A stretch of DNA of 37,956 bases from Salinivirgaceae bacterium (GCA_016284875.1 JAEEPS010000024.1:1-37956); one strand, 5' to 3'; shown: positions 1-7,692, counted from the stretch's first letter. Numbers and translations are program-made. The notes: a model not told the origin generated them from the letters alone.

Positions 1-745
1 TATTCTCTTTGGCAAGTTGCGCCGGTATGCTTTCCCATACCTGATGTATGCGCTGCACTTCCGTTTTTGTATGTTTGCTTATATCGTTGTTGTATGCTTC
101 AATAATATTCTGTTGTATCAGCCTTGTTTTTTTTGTGTCGCCGGTTTCGATAAATTCGGCGACAGCTTCGGGCATTCCGCCTGTAAAATAGTACTCTCGC
201 AGACGGTTCTCTAAATACTCGTGTTCCAATTCAATTGCTGTCCAATCGGTGTCGCGGAGTGCTTTCACGATAGACTCTCTGCCGCAGGCCATAAGATATT
301 CAATGTAAGTCATCGGATAAAGATGAAGCATATCCACCTTGCCAACAGGAAAACTCTCGCCTTCGTGAAGCGATATGCCCAACAACGAACCGGCCACCAC
401 CACGTGCAATTCTGGTTTGTTCTCACAAAAATACTTGAGCGATGATATTCCATTGTGAACTTCCTGTATCTCGTCAAGGATAAGAAGTGTTTTTCCTGCG
501 GTAATTTTCTTCTCGGTATGTCGCTCAATATCAATCAATATGCGCTCAATATCAAAGCTACGGAAAAGCGTGGCCACAAATTCATTATTATGGCAATTGA
601 TGTACACGTAATTGTCAAATTCCCGCTTCCCGAACTGATTTAGGATATATGTTTTTCCCACTTGTCGCGCACCAAACAAAATAAGAGGCTTGCGTCTACT
701 GCTGTTTTTCCATTTCAGCAAATCGTTGTAAATGAGCCTTTCCAT
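1..745 (-). CDS. AAA ATPase of the DUF4143-associated type, 3' end outside window
   Basis: The frame stays open from an ATG at 745 to the left edge, so the C-terminal part is missing. About 248 residues are visible. Walker A is GARQVGKT (residues 25-32) and Walker B is LLILDEIQ (87-94). Further on come an AGSLLG sensor-like stretch and the MTYIEYL and YYFTGGMPEAV segments typical of this family. In complete members (about 380-440 residues) a DUF4143 domain follows. These proteins are abundant, often strain-variable and functionally poorly defined in Bacteroidales; links to mobile or defence functions have been suggested but not proven. The gene is transcribed away from rseP. Its short leader contains a -7 element, with three direct repeats upstream (described separately) that may be its operator. 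Family assignment is firm; function is unknown. Confidence 0.85.
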   Translation of the reverse strand, partial: MERLIYNDLLKWKNSSRRKPLILFGARQVGKTYILNQFGKREFDNYVYINCHNNEFVATLFRSFDIERILIDIERHTEKKITAGKTLLILDEIQEVHNGISSLKYFCENKPELHVVVAGSLLGISLHEGESFPVGKVDMLHLYPMTYIEYLMACGRESIVKALRDTDWTAIELEHEYLENRLREYYFTGGMPEAVAEFIETGDTKKTRLIQQNIIEAYNNDISKHTKTEVQRIHQVWESIPAQLAKEN

Positions 746-770
746 ATGTATGATTTTAAAAATCGTATTG

Positions 771-778
771 CAAAATTA
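771..778 (-). promoter_or_regulatory. Bacteroidetes -7 element of the ATPase gene
   Basis: On the minus strand the sequence reads TAATTTTG followed by C, an exact match to TAnnTTTG. A TTTG lies upstream with a 22-nt spacer, slightly longer than the usual 19-20. The start would lie about 20 nt before the ATG at 745. Confidence 0.5.
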
Positions 779-855
779 CATTTTTATGAGTGAATAATTA
801 CAAAAAAACTACATTTTTATGAGCGAATAAATCAGAAAAACCGCATTTTTATGAG
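779..855. repeat. Three direct repeats of CATTTTTATGAG at 32-33 bp spacing
   Basis: The identical 12-mer occurs at 779-790, 812-823 and 844-855. The first two intervening segments also resemble each other (TGAATAATTACAAAAAAACTA and CGAATAAATCAGAAAAACCG type), so the full unit is about 32 bp, or three helical turns. The array covers the region just upstream of the ATPase -7 element, as expected for repeated operator sites on one DNA face. Three copies and no unique spacers argue against CRISPR. Confidence 0.7.
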
Positions 856-900
856 GATACGCTCTGCGTTTGCTCATTACGCTTTACTCAAAAAAAATAT

Positions 901-908
901 CATATTTG
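901..908 (+). promoter_or_regulatory. rseP: Possible -7 element for rseP
   Basis: CATATTTG differs from TAnnTTTG only at the first base and is followed by C. No well-spaced TTTG is seen upstream. It would give a leader of about 95 nt before the ATG at 1011. Confidence 0.3.
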
Positions 909-1010
909 CACTATAAAACAAAGGCGGCGATTGCCAAATTTCAAAATAGCTAACTGTTTGTGTAACAATTAGTCATTCATTCTGTTAATCAATAAATTAT
1001 TAAATAATAA

Positions 1011-2330
1011 ATGGAAACATTAGTCCGCATTGCCCAACTGCTTTTGAGTTTATCGATATTGGTGATATTCCACGAGTTCGGGCATTTCATCATCGCGAAA
1101 GCGTTCAAAACAAGAGTTGAAAAGTTCTATCTGTTCTTCGACCCGTGGTTCTCGCTCTTCAAGTTCAAGCCGAAGGGCAGCGACACGGAGTACGGCATTG
1201 GCTGGCTGCCGCTGGGCGGCTACGTGAAGATTGCCGGAATGATTGACGAGAGTATGGACAAGGAGCAAATGGCTCTGCCGCCCAAACCCGACGAGTTCCG
1301 CTCGAAACGGCCGTGGCAGCGGCTGCTGATTATTGTAGCGGGCGTGGTTTTCAACCTGATAATGGCAATGGGCATCTACGCCGGAATACTGTTCACGTGG
1401 GGCGAGGAGTATCTGCCCACCGAGAATATGAAGTACGGCATTGTGTGCGACTCGGTGGCGCTGCGCTCGGGCCTGCAGAACGGCGACAAGGTTATCAGCG
1501 TGGACGGGGAGCGGGTTGAGAAGGCCACAGCCATCACGGCCTACATTCTGCTGAACGAGTCGAAGACCATTCAGGTGGAGCGTGACGGCCAAGTGCTTGA
1601 CATTCAGATTTCTGACAGCATTGTTCCACATCTGCTCAAGGGCGGCACGTTCATCTCGCCGCGGTTTCCGTTTGTGGCGGGCGGATTTATGAAGGGCTCG
1701 GCCGCCGAAGCCGCCGGAATTCAGGTGGGCGACCAAATTGTGGGCATCGACACCATCAGTACTGAATATTTTGACGAGTTCCGCGCCACCATTGCCAACT
1801 ACAAGAATTCGACGGTGAATATCAATGTCATACGCGACGGTCAACCCCAATCGTTTGCCGTCAGCATCGACTCAACGGGACTGATTGGCGTGAGCGCAAG
1901 CACCGACGGTATCTTCGAGTTGCGCAAGAAGGAATACAGTTTCTTTGCCGCCATTCCGGCCGGAGCCAAAAAGGCGTTTGTGGTGGCTCGCGACTATTTG
2001 AAACAGTTCAAACTGATTGTGAAGCCCGAAACCAAAGCCTACGAGTCGCTTGGCGGATTCATTGCCATTGGCAAGATTTTCCCTGGCACGTGGGACTGGT
2101 ACTCGTTCTGGAGTATGACAAGTTTCTTGAGCATTATGCTGGCTGTGCTCAACATTCTGCCCATTCCGGCTCTCGACGGCGGCCACGCGCTCTTCATCAT
2201 CATTGAAATGGTGACGCGCCGCAAACCGTCGGACAAGGTTATGGAAGTGGCGCAGTACATCGGCTTTGCGCTGCTGCTGGCACTGCTCATCTATGCCAAT
2301 GGAAATGATATTGTGAAGTTGTTTAGATAA
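1011..2330 (+). CDS. rseP: RIP metalloprotease RseP (site-2 protease)
   Basis: The 439-residue product is an intramembrane zinc protease that performs the second cut in regulated intramembrane proteolysis of anti-sigma factors and can also clear signal-peptide remnants. The zinc motif HEFGH is at residues 21-25 inside the first membrane segment. A second membrane segment near residues 103-125 is followed by two tandem PDZ domains (about 135-290), and the conserved LDGG motif, supplying the third zinc ligand, lies near residue 388 in a C-terminal membrane segment. Length and order match Bacteroidetes RseP. In many relatives dxr precedes rseP; here the upstream neighbour is a divergent ATPase gene, so rseP probably has its own promoter. 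An octamer tandem repeat begins three bases after the stop. Confidence 0.95.
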   Translation: METLVRIAQLLLSLSILVIFHEFGHFIIAKAFKTRVEKFYLFFDPWFSLFKFKPKGSDTEYGIGWLPLGGYVKIAGMIDESMDKEQMALPPKPDEFRSKRPWQRLLIIVAGVVFNLIMAMGIYAGILFTWGEEYLPTENMKYGIVCDSVALRSGLQNGDKVISVDGERVEKATAITAYILLNESKTIQVERDGQVLDIQISDSIVPHLLKGGTFISPRFPFVAGGFMKGSAAEAAGIQVGDQIVGIDTISTEYFDEFRATIANYKNSTVNINVIRDGQPQSFAVSIDSTGLIGVSASTDGIFELRKKEYSFFAAIPAGAKKAFVVARDYLKQFKLIVKPETKAYESLGGFIAIGKIFPGTWDWYSFWSMTSFLSIMLAVLNILPIPALDGGHALFIIIEMVTRRKPSDKVMEVAQYIGFALLLALLIYANGNDIVKLFR

Positions 2331-2332
2331 AA

Positions 2333-2372
2333 GGTTAGAAGTTGAGAAGGTAAGAAGTTAAGAGGGTTAATA
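2333..2372. repeat. Octamer tandem repeat after rseP
   Basis: Five degenerate 8-bp units follow each other: GGTTAGAA, GTTGAGAA, GGTAAGAA, GTTAAGAG, GGTTAATA. It is one of a series of 7-8 bp periodic tracts beside genes in this window. Confidence 0.7.
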
Positions 2373-2386
2373 CTTTTAATTTGCGT

Positions 2387-2417
2387 TTTGCTGATTGGGT
2401 AGTGTTTTCTATATTTG
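2387..2417 (+). promoter_or_regulatory. Bacteroidetes promoter within the rseP-methyltransferase gap
   Basis: TTTG at 2387-2390, a 19-bp spacer and TATATTTG at 2410-2417 form a full match to the Bacteroidetes primary sigma consensus. Transcription would start near 2424. No convincing ORF follows; a terminator hairpin lies about 110 bp downstream. Confidence 0.65.
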
Positions 2418-2423
2418 CAGCGT

Positions 2424-2557
2424 CGTTGACCGTTGGAGTAGAGCCGTTAGAAGCCCCTAAACGCAACGAACAAGAATCTTTCGAGATACATTTCGGCACT
2501 CGACTTCGGTGTATTGTTGACAAAGATTGATTAGCCGGATTCGTTCCGGCTTTTTTT
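2424..2557 (+). ncRNA. Candidate small RNA of about 134 nt
   Basis: The segment lies between a consensus promoter and a strong hairpin-plus-T terminator. Internal complementarity includes CGTTG with CAACG and ATACA with TGTAT. Both strands of the interval contain short open frames with no recognisable protein family. It is not tRNA, SRP RNA or tmRNA by inspection. A degenerate coding remnant is the main alternative. Confidence 0.45.
2533..2557 (+). terminator. Intrinsic terminator of the candidate small RNA
   Basis: AGCCGGA (2533-2539) pairs with TCCGGCT (2545-2551) around a 5-nt loop, and the stem is followed directly by a run of T. Confidence 0.75.
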
Positions 2558-2638
2558 ATTGAAGGTGGTTGGGAGCCGCTCAAGAAAATTGATTTTTAAT
2601 CAAAAAAGTCTTTATCGCAAGATTTTCAACATTTTTAG

Positions 2639-2646
2639 TAATTTTG
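2639..2646 (+). promoter_or_regulatory. -7 element upstream of the O-methyltransferase
   Basis: TAATTTTG is an exact TAnnTTTG match followed by C. No clear TTTG lies 19 bp upstream. The predicted start (about 2652) coincides with the first base of the inverted repeat that follows. Confidence 0.45.
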
Positions 2647-2652
2647 CGGCTG

Positions 2653-2722
2653 AAATTGAATTGTTGCAGACCATAGAGTGCTTAGCGTGCTTTGCACACG
2701 GACGAACAATTCAATTTTTTGT
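2653..2722 (+). promoter_or_regulatory. Leader hairpin with T-tract, possible attenuator
   Basis: AAATTGAATTGTT (2653-2665) and AACAATTCAATTT (2705-2717) form a perfect 13-bp stem around a 39-nt apical region that can form further short stems. T-rich sequence follows immediately. The position at the predicted 5' end of the methyltransferase transcript suggests an attenuator or a second short RNA; a simple terminator is also possible. Confidence 0.5.
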
Positions 2723-2755
2723 TTTTAATGGTATAAATTCTAAACAGCGAAGCGT

Positions 2756-2776
2756 CTAAACCCTAAACTTTAAACT
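2756..2776. repeat. Heptamer repeat abutting the methyltransferase start
   Basis: CTAAACC, CTAAACT and TTAAACT run directly up to the ATG at 2777, occupying the place where a ribosome binding site would be. Confidence 0.5.
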
Positions 2777-3427
2777 ATGCCGCAACGATTCGACCATAGC
2801 GTTGACCAATACATTGAGGAACACACCACAGCCGCGAGCCCGCTGCTCAACGAACTTGAACGGCAGACGTACGTGAAAATCCTGCGTCCGCAAATGGTGG
2901 CGGGGCACCTTCAGGGCAAGGTTCTGGAAATGCTCTGCCGAATGATTCGGCCGCAGCGCGTGCTCGAGTTGGGCACCTTTACGGGATATTCGGCGCTGTG
3001 TATGGCCGCCGGAATGCCCGAAGGCTCGGTGCTGCACACCATCGACGTGAACGACGAACTGGAGGATTTCACCCGCTCGTTTCTCGACCGCAGCCCCTAC
3101 GCCGACCGCATTGTCTATCACCTGGGCGACGCGCGGCAGATTGTTCCCACGCTGGGCGGCGGCTTCGATTTGGTTTTCATCGACGCCGACAAACGCGAAT
3201 ACCCTGAATATTACGATTTGATTATCAATGAGGTGCGCACCGGCGGCTTCATCATTGCCGACGACGTGCTCTGGTACGGCAAAATCAACGGCGACACCCC
3301 GCCCGCCGACGCCCATACGCACAGCCTTCAACAGTTTAACGACACCGTGCACGCCGACCCGCGAGTGGTGAATGTTCTGTTTCCAATCCGCGATGGGCTG
3401 ATGGTGATGCAGAAGGTTGGGGAATAA
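2777..3427 (+). CDS. SAM-dependent O-methyltransferase, caffeoyl-CoA OMT-like
   Basis: The 216-residue class I methyltransferase resembles the bacterial family related to catechol and caffeoyl-CoA O-methyltransferases. The SAM-binding glycine motif LELGTFTGYSA lies near residues 61-71. An FIDADK motif (about 134-139) carries a metal-ligand Asp, and ADDVLW (about 161-166) supplies the second Asp pair. These proteins transfer a methyl group to a hydroxyl in a metal-dependent manner; the substrate is not predictable here. Length is normal. The gene stands alone between rseP and a convergent operon and shares a bidirectional terminator with it. An antisense frame covering the same region is a shadow. 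Confidence 0.85.
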   Translation: MPQRFDHSVDQYIEEHTTAASPLLNELERQTYVKILRPQMVAGHLQGKVLEMLCRMIRPQRVLELGTFTGYSALCMAAGMPEGSVLHTIDVNDELEDFTRSFLDRSPYADRIVYHLGDARQIVPTLGGGFDLVFIDADKREYPEYYDLIINEVRTGGFIIADDVLWYGKINGDTPPADAHTHSLQQFNDTVHADPRVVNVLFPIRDGLMVMQKVGE

Positions 3428-3430
3428 AAA

Positions 3431-3469
3431 AAGAGACTGCCATCGTTGTAATTCGAGCAATCTCTTTTG
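3431..3469. terminator. Bidirectional terminator between convergent genes
   Basis: AAGAGACTGC (3431-3440) pairs with GCAATCTCTT (3457-3466), with one mismatch. It is preceded by an A-run (a T-run on the minus strand) and followed by TTTT, so it can serve both the methyltransferase and the DUF4139 gene. Confidence 0.7.
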
Positions 3470-3510
3470 TCGCGTTTAAGTAATCATGAAATGGTATTGA
3501 GCAAGGTTTA

Positions 3511-5409
3511 TTATTCCACTGAGAACCCGTAAGTTTTCGGATATCTAACCTCGTAACTGAACCGCAGAACCTTCTTCTCTTGCGCGGCAAGGTTGAGTTT
3601 CCACGTCAGTTTGCCTGTTTCCGAATCCACAGCTGCCCCGCCTTTGTCGGTCAGTTCAACTTTGATGTCGGAGTATTTTGGCAGCGGATATTGGTCGGTC
3701 AGTTCAACTGCAACAGACTCGTTTTTGTTGTTCTTAACCGTTATCTCATAGCATTTTACAACTTTCACGGTTGAACCGATGGTCTTTTTTGAGGTGAACT
3801 CTTTCACCGCCTGACGATTGACGGCAATATCCTTGTCGCGGCCAATGGTGATTGAGAACGTATCGGCGGCAAAGTCGGGCGCAATCTCGCACTCACCCTG
3901 ATAGGCGTTATCGAGATAGATATAGGCATTGCCCTTCAGCAGCGGATACTGCGAAAAATTCTTCAAATCAGCCATCAGGAATACATCTTTCGAACTCCGT
4001 GGCAGACAAGTGAAACGATAATCGGCATCAATGTGGTATGTCAGCATCGCCACATCGTACTGCTTTCCATCGCTGGGCACGGTGTATGGAACATCGATTT
4101 TAAACTCGGTAGTTGTTTGAGTTTGAGCCAATTGCAACGGAACATTCTTTGTTGGCTCTTTATATTTCAACGTTTCGGGTACGCTGTTAGTCCTCATGGC
4201 TGGTGCGTAAGGTGATGGAGCCGCGACCTCCTTGCTTTGCATACCATAGGCCACAACCACAACTTCATCCAACCCACTAACATCCGGAGTCATCGAAACC
4301 TGCATATTTTCTGATGGTTTCACTCTCTCGGTTACATAACCTATATAAGTGAACTCCAACTTGTTGTTAATGTCCTTCATCTCTAAATTGAACTTGCCGT
4401 CCTGGTCTGTAATCGTGCCATTGACAGTTCCTGACTCAATGACATTTACTCCAGGTATAGGTTCATAATTCTCATCGGTTACAATGCCGTACACAGTTCT
4501 TGAAACTGGCGGTGTCCATTTTTTCACTGTCGAAGTTCGTCTGACGGGCGGCAGATACATTGGGTCGAACTCGGGTGCGGCGTTGTCCACCGATGGGTCA
4601 CCCGTTGATACTGTGAGTTTTACACCGTTCCAATCCTCGGTTGACGACTGGCTGATATGTGCGCCGTAAACCAAATCGAGCGGTTTGTTCGCCGCGTCAA
4701 CCCTCACCTCGTAGAACGGCTCCCACTTTGCGCTGAAAATCAGGTAACTCAAGGTCACCGGCACATTCGTGAGCGCAACGTCCGACGACAGCACAATCTT
4801 CACCCGGCTCTCCTTCCGCTGCAAATCTTTCTGGCTGTTCTGTTTTTCCTGCAACAGCCTGTTCATCTCGTCTTTGCACTGCTTGATTCGCTTGTTGATT
4901 GCAATTTTCTTTTTTGCGATTTCAGCAAGTTCCTTTTTGTAGAAGTCGGTCATCGCCTTCAGTTCGGCAGTTGAAACTCCATTTTGCTGTCCGCCAATGT
5001 TTTTGTTCGAACCAATGAGCCCCTCCTCGCTTGTCAGAATCGAGAGTTGCGCACTGTAATAACTGAGCGAATCTTTCAGTAAATCAACACGTTTATCGTT
5101 GGCGGCGTTTTGCTTTTGAGCCTTTTCGTTGTCAACAACATCAATCTCGTGCTTTACCGAAAGAATTTTCACGCTATGGTTTTCAATGCCAACCCTCAAC
5201 GTGTTCGGGTCGAGTTCGGTGCTTAAATTGTTGAGATATAGCGTTGTATTCCCTTTCGGGACACTCAGCGTGCCATCGCGGCTCACCATTGCGCCGTTGC
5301 GGTAAACGGTTACCGATTTAATCTCGGTTTTAACATTTTGAGCGTTTGCCGAAACCGTTGTCAGCGTCAGACTCAAAATCGAAAGTCTTAAAAACAAGTT
5401 GGTTTTCAT
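3511..5409 (-). CDS. DUF4139/MuiA-family protein with inserted carboxypeptidase-like domain and SusC-type linker
   Basis: The start is set at the ATG at 5409, because it begins a good signal peptide (MKTNLFLRLSILSLTLTTVSANA) and the frame further upstream overlaps the preceding gene. The product has 632 residues. An N-terminal DUF4140-like beta region is followed by a coiled coil (about 125-205) and the DUF4139 core, which runs to the C-terminus. Interrupting the core at about 310-375 is a CarboxypepD_reg-like domain starting GIVTDENYEPIPGV. It is followed by LDEVVVVAYGMQSKE, which closely resembles the junction between N-terminal domain and plug in SusC/RagA receptors, yet no plug or barrel follows. 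The protein is probably periplasmic or surface-associated with an unknown role. It is the last gene of the run after the response regulator, 29 bp downstream of it. Confidence 0.85.
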   Translation of the reverse strand: MKTNLFLRLSILSLTLTTVSANAQNVKTEIKSVTVYRNGAMVSRDGTLSVPKGNTTLYLNNLSTELDPNTLRVGIENHSVKILSVKHEIDVVDNEKAQKQNAANDKRVDLLKDSLSYYSAQLSILTSEEGLIGSNKNIGGQQNGVSTAELKAMTDFYKKELAEIAKKKIAINKRIKQCKDEMNRLLQEKQNSQKDLQRKESRVKIVLSSDVALTNVPVTLSYLIFSAKWEPFYEVRVDAANKPLDLVYGAHISQSSTEDWNGVKLTVSTGDPSVDNAAPEFDPMYLPPVRRTSTVKKWTPPVSRTVYGIVTDENYEPIPGVNVIESGTVNGTITDQDGKFNLEMKDINNKLEFTYIGYVTERVKPSENMQVSMTPDVSGLDEVVVVAYGMQSKEVAAPSPYAPAMRTNSVPETLKYKEPTKNVPLQLAQTQTTTEFKIDVPYTVPSDGKQYDVAMLTYHIDADYRFTCLPRSSKDVFLMADLKNFSQYPLLKGNAYIYLDNAYQGECEIAPDFAADTFSITIGRDKDIAVNRQAVKEFTSKKTIGSTVKVVKCYEITVKNNKNESVAVELTDQYPLPKYSDIKVELTDKGGAAVDSETGKLTWKLNLAAQEKKVLRFSYEVRYPKTYGFSVE

Positions 5410-5438
5410 ATAGTTAGAATTTAAGTGTTTACATTTTG

Positions 5439-6614
5439 TCAGTTCACGCTTCCCAGCGGATGCGCATAAAGTTGCACATCCTTGGCCGTGATGTTCTTGT
5501 CGCAAAGGATGAGCAGGCGCTCAATCACGTTGCGCAGTTCGCGGATGTTGCCCGTCCAGTTGATTTTCTGCAGTTCGGCAAGGGCATCGGGCTCGATGGT
5601 CGATTTGGCCACGCCCGACTCTTCGCAAATCTGCGTGATGAAATAGTCGGCCAGAAGCGGAATGTCTTCAACGCGCTCGTTCAGCGTGGGCACCTGAATC
5701 AGAATCACGCTCAAGCGGTGGTACAGGTCTTCGCGGAAGCGGCCAGCCTTAATCTCTTCTTCAAGATTCTTGTTTGTGGCGGCTATCACCCTGACATTCA
5801 CATCAATATCCTTATCGGCACCCACGCGGGTGATTTTGTTCTCTTGCAGTGCGCGCAGCACTTTGGCTTGCGCCGAAAGGCTCATATCGCCAATCTCGTC
5901 AAGGAAAATGGTGCCACCGTCGGCTTGCTCAAATTTGCCGGCGCGGTCTTTCACAGCACCCGTAAACGAGCCTTTCATATGTCCAAACAATTCGCTTTCA
6001 ATCAGTTCTGATGGAATGGCGGCGCAGTTCACTTCAACAAAAGCCGCATCGGCGCGGTTGCTCAAACTGTGAATCATTCGTGCCACAACTTCCTTGCCCG
6101 TTCCGTTGGGACCAGTGATGAGCACGCGTGCGTCGGTTGGCGCTACCTTCTCAATCATCGCCTTAATCAGTTTTATAGGTGCCGACTCGCCAATCAGTTC
6201 ACGGTTTTTGCCGGCCACCTTCTTGCGCAGGGTTTTGGTTTCGGTCACCAGTTTGCCCTTGTCCATAGCGTTGCGCAGGGTGATGAGCAGACGGTTCAGG
6301 TCGAGCGGCTTCTCGATGAAGTCGAACGCGCCCATCTTGATGGCTTTCACGGCTGTATCAACCGTTCCGTGTCCCGAAATCATCACAACCGGCAGGTCGG
6401 GATAGTCCTTCGACACCTGCTCAAGCACTTCCATACCGTCGATGCCTTCCATTTTAATGTCGAGCAGAAGCGCGTCGAACGTTTCCTTCTTCAGCAGTTC
6501 GAGCCCTTCAGTGCCGTTGGCGGCCAGGCTCACGCGGTGTTTTTCGTATTCAAGAATCTCTTTCAGCGAGTTGCGGATGGCGCGTTCGTCATCAATAACA
6601 AGTATGTGTGCCAT
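5439..6614 (-). CDS. NtrC-family sigma-54 response regulator lacking a C-terminal HTH
   Basis: The 391-residue protein has a receiver domain (1-118; acidic pocket D8/D9, phosphoacceptor D52, K102) and a sigma-54-activating AAA+ domain. Walker A is GPNGTGKE (168-175). The sigma-54 contact loop reads GSFTGA (215-220) instead of GAFTGA, and Walker B is TIFLDE. It ends with the AAA+ lid helices at LYAHPLGSVN. The Fis-type DNA-binding domain of NtrC, usually another 60-80 residues, is absent, and the 29 bp before the next gene encode no remnant. It would therefore act from solution or through a partner, as described for HTH-less enhancer-binding proteins such as FlgR. It is one base downstream of the Ppx gene. 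The NtrY-like kinase at the right edge is a possible partner. Confidence 0.9.
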   Translation of the reverse strand: MAHILVIDDERAIRNSLKEILEYEKHRVSLAANGTEGLELLKKETFDALLLDIKMEGIDGMEVLEQVSKDYPDLPVVMISGHGTVDTAVKAIKMGAFDFIEKPLDLNRLLITLRNAMDKGKLVTETKTLRKKVAGKNRELIGESAPIKLIKAMIEKVAPTDARVLITGPNGTGKEVVARMIHSLSNRADAAFVEVNCAAIPSELIESELFGHMKGSFTGAVKDRAGKFEQADGGTIFLDEIGDMSLSAQAKVLRALQENKITRVGADKDIDVNVRVIAATNKNLEEEIKAGRFREDLYHRLSVILIQVPTLNERVEDIPLLADYFITQICEESGVAKSTIEPDALAELQKINWTGNIRELRNVIERLLILCDKNITAKDVQLYAHPLGSVN

Positions 6615-6615
6615 T

Positions 6616-7548
6616 TCAAAGTGTGTTTTCGAGTTGAATTGCGACGCCTTCGGTCAGTGCGTACGACGATTGGGTGATGCTTGTAACTTGCGTCTTGTCA
6701 AGCAGATACTTGACAAAAGTTGACGACATCACAATGGTGTCCTGTCGCAGCGGCTCAAGGCCGAGAATGAGCGCGCGCTTGTCGCGGGTGGTGTTGGTGA
6801 TAGTTTTGTAGATGCCGTTGAAATCGTCGGCCGTAAAGTTCGAGTGCTTCGAGTTGAGCGGCAACGGCCGTTGGGTTTTCTTCTGATGAATCATCTCGGC
6901 GAAACTGTCGAACGCCCCAGCCGAGCCGATGAGCCGCGTGACGGGGTATTGCCTGATGGCTTCGTTGAAGTCGGCCATCTTCTCGTCGAGATAGTGGTTG
7001 ATGCTAGCCAACTCGCCTTGCGAGATTGGGTCCGACGGCTTGAAAATCTCAAGCAGGCGGGCGCTGCCCAGTTCGTAACTAGCCGACCATAGCATACGGT
7101 TTTCGCGGCCGATAATCACTTCGTTGTTGCCGCCGCCAATATCCACCATCATATAGTTGCTGTCGCCCTGTGGCGGAACGGCGCTGAGCATTGCGTTGAA
7201 GACGTACTGAGTCTCTTGCTCGCCCGAGATTGGCGTAATCTGAATGCCAAGGTCGCGGCTCACCTTCTCAATCAGGTGCGCCGAGTTGTTGGCGCTGCGG
7301 ATGGCCGATGTGCCAAAGGCGAACACCTTCTCGCAGCCGTAGTCCTTAATCAGGCTGCTGTAGTCGCGCAGAACGGCGAACGAGCGGGCAAAGGCCTTGT
7401 CGGTCAGATTGCCAGTCATCAGCCCTTCTTTGCCCAGCATCACGGCCGATTTTGTTTTCAGCAGATAGTCGGTCGGCTGCCCCTTGCGGATGTCGGCAAT
7501 CAGAATGTTGAACGTGTTGGTTCCCAAATCGATAATCGCAACTTTCAT
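6616..7548 (-). CDS. Ppx/GppA-family phosphatase (exopolyphosphatase)
   Basis: The 310-residue product belongs to the ASKHA fold family of exopolyphosphatases and pppGpp phosphohydrolases. The phosphate-binding DLGTNTFNILIAD motif is at residues 7-19. The second glycine-rich loop, MVDIGGGNNEVI, is near 137-148, and a GSAGAFDSFAE segment follows. The length fits the short form without the C-terminal HD-like extension found in E. coli Ppx. It likely cleaves terminal phosphate from polyphosphate, or pppGpp; these cannot be separated by motif. It is followed after one base by the response regulator, so the two are almost certainly co-transcribed. Upstream lies an octamer repeat tract and then the ABC permease. 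Confidence 0.88.
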   Translation of the reverse strand: MKVAIIDLGTNTFNILIADIRKGQPTDYLLKTKSAVMLGKEGLMTGNLTDKAFARSFAVLRDYSSLIKDYGCEKVFAFGTSAIRSANNSAHLIEKVSRDLGIQITPISGEQETQYVFNAMLSAVPPQGDSNYMMVDIGGGNNEVIIGRENRMLWSASYELGSARLLEIFKPSDPISQGELASINHYLDEKMADFNEAIRQYPVTRLIGSAGAFDSFAEMIHQKKTQRPLPLNSKHSNFTADDFNGIYKTITNTTRDKRALILGLEPLRQDTIVMSSTFVKYLLDKTQVTSITQSSYALTEGVAIQLENTL

Positions 7549-7620
7549 TTTTCAGTGTTTTTCGGAGCGGTCCGTTTCAAGTTTCGCGCAAGTTACACAT
7601 TTAATCGGTGTTGGCAAAAG

Positions 7621-7692
7621 ATTCAATCCGTCACCCATTCAGCCCTTCAGTTATTCAATCCTTCACTCATTCAGTTATTCAGTCCTTCAGTT
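7621..7692. repeat. Nine-unit octamer tandem repeat between ppx and the ABC permease
   Basis: Units such as ATTCAATC, ATTCAGTT, CTTCAGTT and CTTCACTC follow without gaps, with ATTC and CTTC units partly alternating. The tract runs up to the first base of the permease stop codon. It is the longest of the 7-8 bp periodic tracts in the window. Confidence 0.8.

Noticed and set aside
779..855. Short regularly spaced direct repeats resembling a mini CRISPR array
   Set aside because: Only three 12-bp copies; the intervening segments resemble each other rather than being unique spacers, and no cas genes are present.
1050..1850. Long antisense open frame over rseP
   Set aside because: Shadow of a strongly conserved coding sequence on the plus strand; Arg/His-rich translation with no family resemblance. 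The same applies to long antisense frames at 2756-3460, 5436-6011, 6069-6677, 7216-7764, 14978-15571 and 22607-23326.
2335..2583. 82-residue minus-strand open frame after rseP
   Set aside because: No recognisable domain; it covers a tandem repeat, a promoter and a terminator, so a small RNA explains the interval better, though a degenerate coding remnant cannot be excluded.
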